64,000 nucleotides of DNA from contig JAJFZO010000064.1 in NCBI GenBank assembly GCA_021397835.1, positions 1 to 64,000 on the forward strand, written 5' to 3'. The stretch's first letter is position 1; each line of letters opens with the position of its first letter. The notes beneath the pieces are model-generated. The model was not told where the DNA came from. It saw only the letters and a list, made by a program, of their open reading frames with translations, and ran no database searches. Origin of the DNA: Moringa oleifera (Eukaryota; Streptophyta; Magnoliopsida; Brassicales; Moringaceae). This document shows, one piece after another, positions 60,970 to 64,000 of the stretch. The position numbers and the translations under genes are program-made.

Positions 60970-62583
60970 GTGGTGGGGGCGGGTAGTTGATGCATATATG
61001 AATAAGAAAGAAACGGCGCACGAAGAAATGTCACTAGATTATGCATTACTTAGTACCAAATGAAACCAGTAAAAGCAAAGAGGCAGGGAATCATCAATCA
61101 TGAGGTAGGTATGGTTAGGAAAATACCTAACATAAGTTTGGGGATTGATATTATATATACATTACCTAGACTCCATTAAGTTATAATTTCATATACATAT
61201 TTTACTTCTTTCACAGCAAGGATGGATTTGGCCAATATTTTCAGGGGTGATATTGTACTTTAGAAATTGACATAGATCACTGCGATGCAGTTGCTTGATG
61301 CATTGGAGCTCAGCAGGCAAACCATGAAGACTGTGAAGCAAAATCTCTGGTGGGCATTTGGATACAACATCGTAAGTTCTTCTCTATAAAGCACTGTAGC
61401 TGCTATTTTGCAAAATGAGCACTATGGCCCTGGAGAGGCTTAAGGATAGGTTGCAACCTTTTCTAGATATAAATCTGGGTTAAAACAGATAAGAATATAG
61501 TTATGAAATCGATAAGTTCATATGATAAAAAGGACAAAGAAAAGAACTCTGAAGACTGGAGATTGAGTTGTGTTTGGCTTTAAATTTTCTGCAAACCCTA
61601 AACAGTCGTTGTGTTCATGGAACTTCATGAGCAAAATCTCTTCTCTTCCTAACACCCCACCCCCCTTCCTATCCTTACTGAAAGAAAAAAAACATTGAAA
61701 TGATTAAGGAGCTCACTTCAAAGTATCATAATAATGATAATAATAATAATAATAAAGATGAATAATATTCTAAAGTTGCCATTTATAGTAATGCATATAC
61801 ATGTTTCTATCAAAAAAATATTCTGAAGTCATTTTTATCATATAATAATATAAAAACTATTCTGAAGACTAGAATTCATTTTGTTTGTGACCTTTAGCAT
61901 TTTTGAATTATTAGTAGATCCTAAATAACATTGGCTTGTTATTCCTAGAACTTCATGAACAAGTCTGAATAAAAGAAAGTTTCTGAAAGCATCTGTTTCA
62001 GGATCATTTAAATAATTCTTATGGTTGTTTCTGGCATGCCCCATTCAGATCATTGCCATCAATTACCATGTCATAGTCAATGTGTGATATATGCATGATA
62101 GAGTTAATCATATATGCTTCTCTTTCTTATTCCCTTGTCTTTACTTTTTCTTACCCTTTCTTGATTCCCGTTATGTTCTCTTGTAACGAACTTAAATTCA
62201 ATGGAAAAACTTTGTATGTGCTTCCAATTATTGCTGTTAATCATTTACTATGGTAGAGCATGTTGTGTAAGACCAGATTGTTTTATTTGTTCCTCACTCA
62301 TCAGTGATTTAGCTGACACTGGATATGTTATATTCAGGTTGGTCTTCCAGTAGCTGCAGGAATGTTACTGCCATTTTCTGGGACCATGCTGACTCCATCA
62401 ATTGCTGGAGCCCTCATGGGTCTGAGTTCTATTGGGGTAATGGCAAATTCCTTACTCCTAAGATTCAGATTTTCCTCGAAACAGAAACAAATATATCAAG
62501 ATTCTTCATCCAATGAAATTTCTCTTAAATCTGATGATTACTTGGACAAAAGAGGAAAAAAGGCACCCATATCCGGATGCTAG
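42081..62583 (+). CDS. PAA1: Chloroplast-envelope Cu+-transporting P1B-type ATPase PAA1/HMA6
   Basis: Pumps Cu+ into the stroma for Cu/Zn superoxide dismutase and, through PAA2, plastocyanin. Exons: 42081-42560, 43128-43181, 43835-43988, 50103-50177, 50269-50546, 50992-51225, 51516-51614, 51822-51971, 54846-54992, 56437-56487, 56587-56744, 58124-58244, 58335-58432, 59222-59468, 59851-60054, 61291-61371, 62338-62583. All junctions are GT-AG and the phases join into 958 residues, close to the roughly 950 of Arabidopsis PAA1. Visible in order: a Ser/Thr/Leu-rich transit peptide (about 1-60), a Gly-rich linker (about 108-135), a metal-binding domain MTCGGC (162-167), actuator TGE (447-449), CPC in the membrane (561-563), DKTGT phosphorylation site (605-609), HP in the nucleotide domain (648-649), GDGIND (810-815), then YN (875-876) and MxxSS (904-908), the Cu-specific P1B-1 signature. 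ASVKRILESQ after the metal site and GWKTFFEEP favour PAA1 over PAA2. No lesion was found. Introns 1, 2, 5, 9, 11, 13, 14 and 16 exceed 300 bp and show only AT-rich sequence. Confidence 0.96.
45632..45674 (-). repeat. Remnant of the copia 3' LTR
   Basis: AATATGATG...AATATTATTTACAACTATAAC aligns with the start of the 5' LTR (GAATATGATATC...TATATTATTTACAACTTATAAC). The remainder of the 3' LTR is not recognisable. Confidence 0.55.
49111..49120 (-). promoter_or_regulatory. Copia primer-binding site (initiator tRNA-Met)
   Basis: The minus strand reads TGGTATCAGA immediately after the LTR. This is the usual plant copia site complementary to the 3' end of initiator methionine tRNA. Confidence 0.85.
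49121..49314 (-). repeat. 5' LTR of the copia element
   Basis: Read on the minus strand it begins TGTTATAAGTTG and ends ...TCTGATTACA, the TG...CA form of an LTR, 194 bp. It is followed directly by the primer-binding site. Confidence 0.8.
51972..54845. other. PAA1 intron 8 (2.9 kb)
   Basis: AT-rich sequence with short random frames and a small TA run near 54226-54238. I recognised no transposon protein or RNA gene in it. Confidence 0.6.
60923..60967 (+). repeat. Poly(G) run of 45 bases in PAA1 intron 15
   Basis: An uninterrupted G tract, followed by TTGTGGTGGGGGCGGG. It is long enough to form stacked G-quadruplexes in DNA or in the pre-mRNA. Homopolymer G runs of this length are rare in plant DNA and error-prone to sequence, so the true length is uncertain. 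Confidence 0.85.
61726..61755. repeat. AAT microsatellite in PAA1 intron 16
   Basis: ATAATAATGATAATAATAATAATAATAA, a nearly perfect trinucleotide repeat. Confidence 0.85.
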
Positions 62584-63000
62584 ATGGAAAGAGGCACAAT
62601 AACAGGGGAAAAAAAAAACTATGGAAGTTATCTTCTTTTGCCAGTAGATGGAGAGGAATGGAAAAACGAAGAAGCCTGGACCTCTTTTTTTGCGACAGTG
62701 CTTTTAGAAAAGTGAGATACCAAGATCAGGATTATCAGCCATAGACAATCTTCCATGTAGAGTTTTTAAGGAATGGGGGGGCTCGCCTCATCATTTTGTA
62801 TTCTAAGATCAGGATTTGTCACATTTTGTATTCTCTAGGCATGGCGATTGTGCCTGATTATACTGCTTGTTCTTAACTGACAATCCCCTTTCGAAGAGGT
62901 CTAATTGCTGTGAGTATTTTCTGAGTGATAGTTTACTGGGTGTAACCATACTTTTCTTTCTAGAAAATTAGAATAAAAGGTACAATGTTGCATCCATTAT
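62584..63000 (+). terminator. PAA1 3' untranslated region with poly(A) signal
   Basis: Follows the TAG stop at 62581-62583. A canonical AATAAA lies at 62972-62977, about 390 bp after the stop, next to GT/T-rich sequence. Cleavage is likely around 62990-63010. Confidence 0.55.
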
Positions 63001-63820
63001 CATCCATTACTGTTGCCCTTAATATTGTCTTGGTTCTAATCATCATATGGTGACTATGGTTTATCCAAAAAATTCATGATGTTTCTGAAATTAGCAGCAA
63101 TTCCATGTGCTTTAAACTTTGGAACAACATTAGCAGATCTTGAAATTAATCTAACCATTTGAACATAAATTCATGCAATTTTTATCTTAAAATATGCGTG
63201 ATGTCTAACTTTGATATTCATGTTCCTACTCATTTCAATTCTTGGTACATGTTATTTCAAAAATAATTTAAGTTTTATTGAACCATTTGAAATGCATAAT
63301 TGAGTAAATCCTCCCTTATCCATTGTACCGGAAAATTGAATGCTACATTTGCTCATTGCTTGAGAACTCGTTTCAACTAACCTTCTAGAACCTGTAGTAT
63401 AATTGGAACGGGCTACAGTGAATTGAAACTTTGAGAACTTGCTTGACCCAACTTGTAAATAACAAAAAGAAAAATGAATGTGAAGCCTTAAAGCTCGTTT
63501 GAAACGCAATTTGCTATAAGATGAATTCACTCTGCTCCTTGTTCTCCTACTACTTCAACATTGTAATTACAAAGGGAAAAAGAAAATCTGGCACAACATG
63601 GGAATGAATACAGGATTACAAAACTTCCTAATGAATAGATGAATCTATCATTTACAGATCCAAACGGGCAAGAGAGTCAGAGAATGATAGACCCGTGTAA
63701 TACATATATATAAATCAATGGAACTTTTCATGATAAGATCTTGAAGCGCAATTGCCAGCATCAGCCGTTCAGGATAAAGTGGCAGAACTCACTCTATACT
63801 TGTTGATAGAAAATCAATCA
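63000..63820. other. Short intergenic space and probable 3' UTR of the potassium transporter
   Basis: No gene in either strand. The part nearest 63820 is likely the 3' UTR of the minus-strand transporter gene, whose stop codon is at 63821-63823. The two genes are convergent and close. Confidence 0.5.
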
Positions 63821-64000
63821 TCAAACCATGTAAGTCATTCCAACCTGCATCAGATGCGAGTGAGGCACACTCAAGTTTGCAATCCCCCTTCTACAGTTCT
63901 TTCTCAGAAAAGCATAGAAATAATTAATTACCAACTTCTTAATAAACCAAGAATCCTTCCTGGCCCTTATATCTCCGTGACCAAGAAGATAAACAACCCC
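63821..64000 (-). CDS. KUP/HAK/KT-family potassium transporter, C-terminal end (partial)
   Basis: The minus strand is open from the window edge to the TGA at 63821-63823, giving the last 59 residues. They start GVVYLLGHGDIRARKDSWFI, continue KKLVINYFYAFLRKNCRRGI and end HLMQVGMTYMV. This is the conserved C-terminus of plant KUP/HAK/KT K+ transporters (a GHxxxRARKxSWFxKK helix, NYxYxFLRxNCR, and a terminal VGMxYxV). The subgroup resembles KUP5/KUP7/KUP12-like members, but that is from memory of the pattern and less sure. The rest of the gene lies beyond the right edge. The frame has no lesion. Confidence 0.9.
   Translation of the reverse strand, partial: GVVYLLGHGDIRARKDSWFIKKLVINYFYAFLRKNCRRGIANLSVPHSHLMQVGMTYMV

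Noticed and set aside
60789..61063. Polyproline and polyglycine open frames around 60.9 kb.
   Set aside because: They are products of the poly(G) run inside an intron.

Overview
The window is nuclear DNA of a flowering plant, most likely a eudicot. It is AT-rich, has multi-exon genes with GT-AG introns, and carries plant hAT, Mutator, Ty3/gypsy and Ty1/copia elements. Its main gene is a chloroplast copper ATPase with an N-terminal extension rich in Ser, Thr and Leu. I cannot name the species from sequence alone.

Left third (1 to about 25,110): a head-to-tail array of about 13 units, each about 1.72 kb. Every unit carries one intronless minus-strand gene for a small secreted six-cysteine protein of the prolamin-like / ECA1-gametogenesis (DUF784/DUF1278-type) class. 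Copies 1-7 are open. Copies 3-7 are almost identical in both gene and spacer, and copies 4-7 encode the same protein. Copy 8 is split by a hAT transposon. Copy 9 has one late stop codon. Copies 10-13 are increasingly decayed. The array therefore runs from a homogenised living part to a dying right edge.

The hAT element (12,246-16,456) has 12-bp terminal inverted repeats, a perfect 8-bp target duplication, dense TTCGGTT/AACCGAA subterminal motifs and a BED/hAT transposase gene broken by two stop codons and a frameshift. Downstream of the transposase, on the same strand, it carries two open exons and one intron of a heavy-metal P-type ATPase that resembles HMA5/RAN1. This is a captured host gene fragment, and it is not derived from the copper ATPase elsewhere in the window.

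Middle (25,110 to about 42,000): a transposon graveyard and an AT-rich intergenic stretch. It holds a degenerate minus-strand Ty3/gypsy element (RNase H-linked region, RT, protease, gag) with a hAT-like non-autonomous element nested in it, then a degenerate minus-strand Mutator-like transposase flanked by arrays of AGTGACTTA-like motifs. From 36 to 41.7 kb I see no gene.

Right third (42,081-62,583, plus strand): a complete 17-exon gene for PAA1/HMA6, the chloroplast-envelope Cu+-transporting P1B-ATPase. All exon phases join to give a 958-residue protein with every expected motif. Intron 3 (6.1 kb) holds an antisense, decayed copia element. Intron 15 holds a run of 45 G. At the right edge (63,821-64,000, minus strand) is the last coding part of a KUP/HAK/KT potassium transporter, convergent with PAA1.
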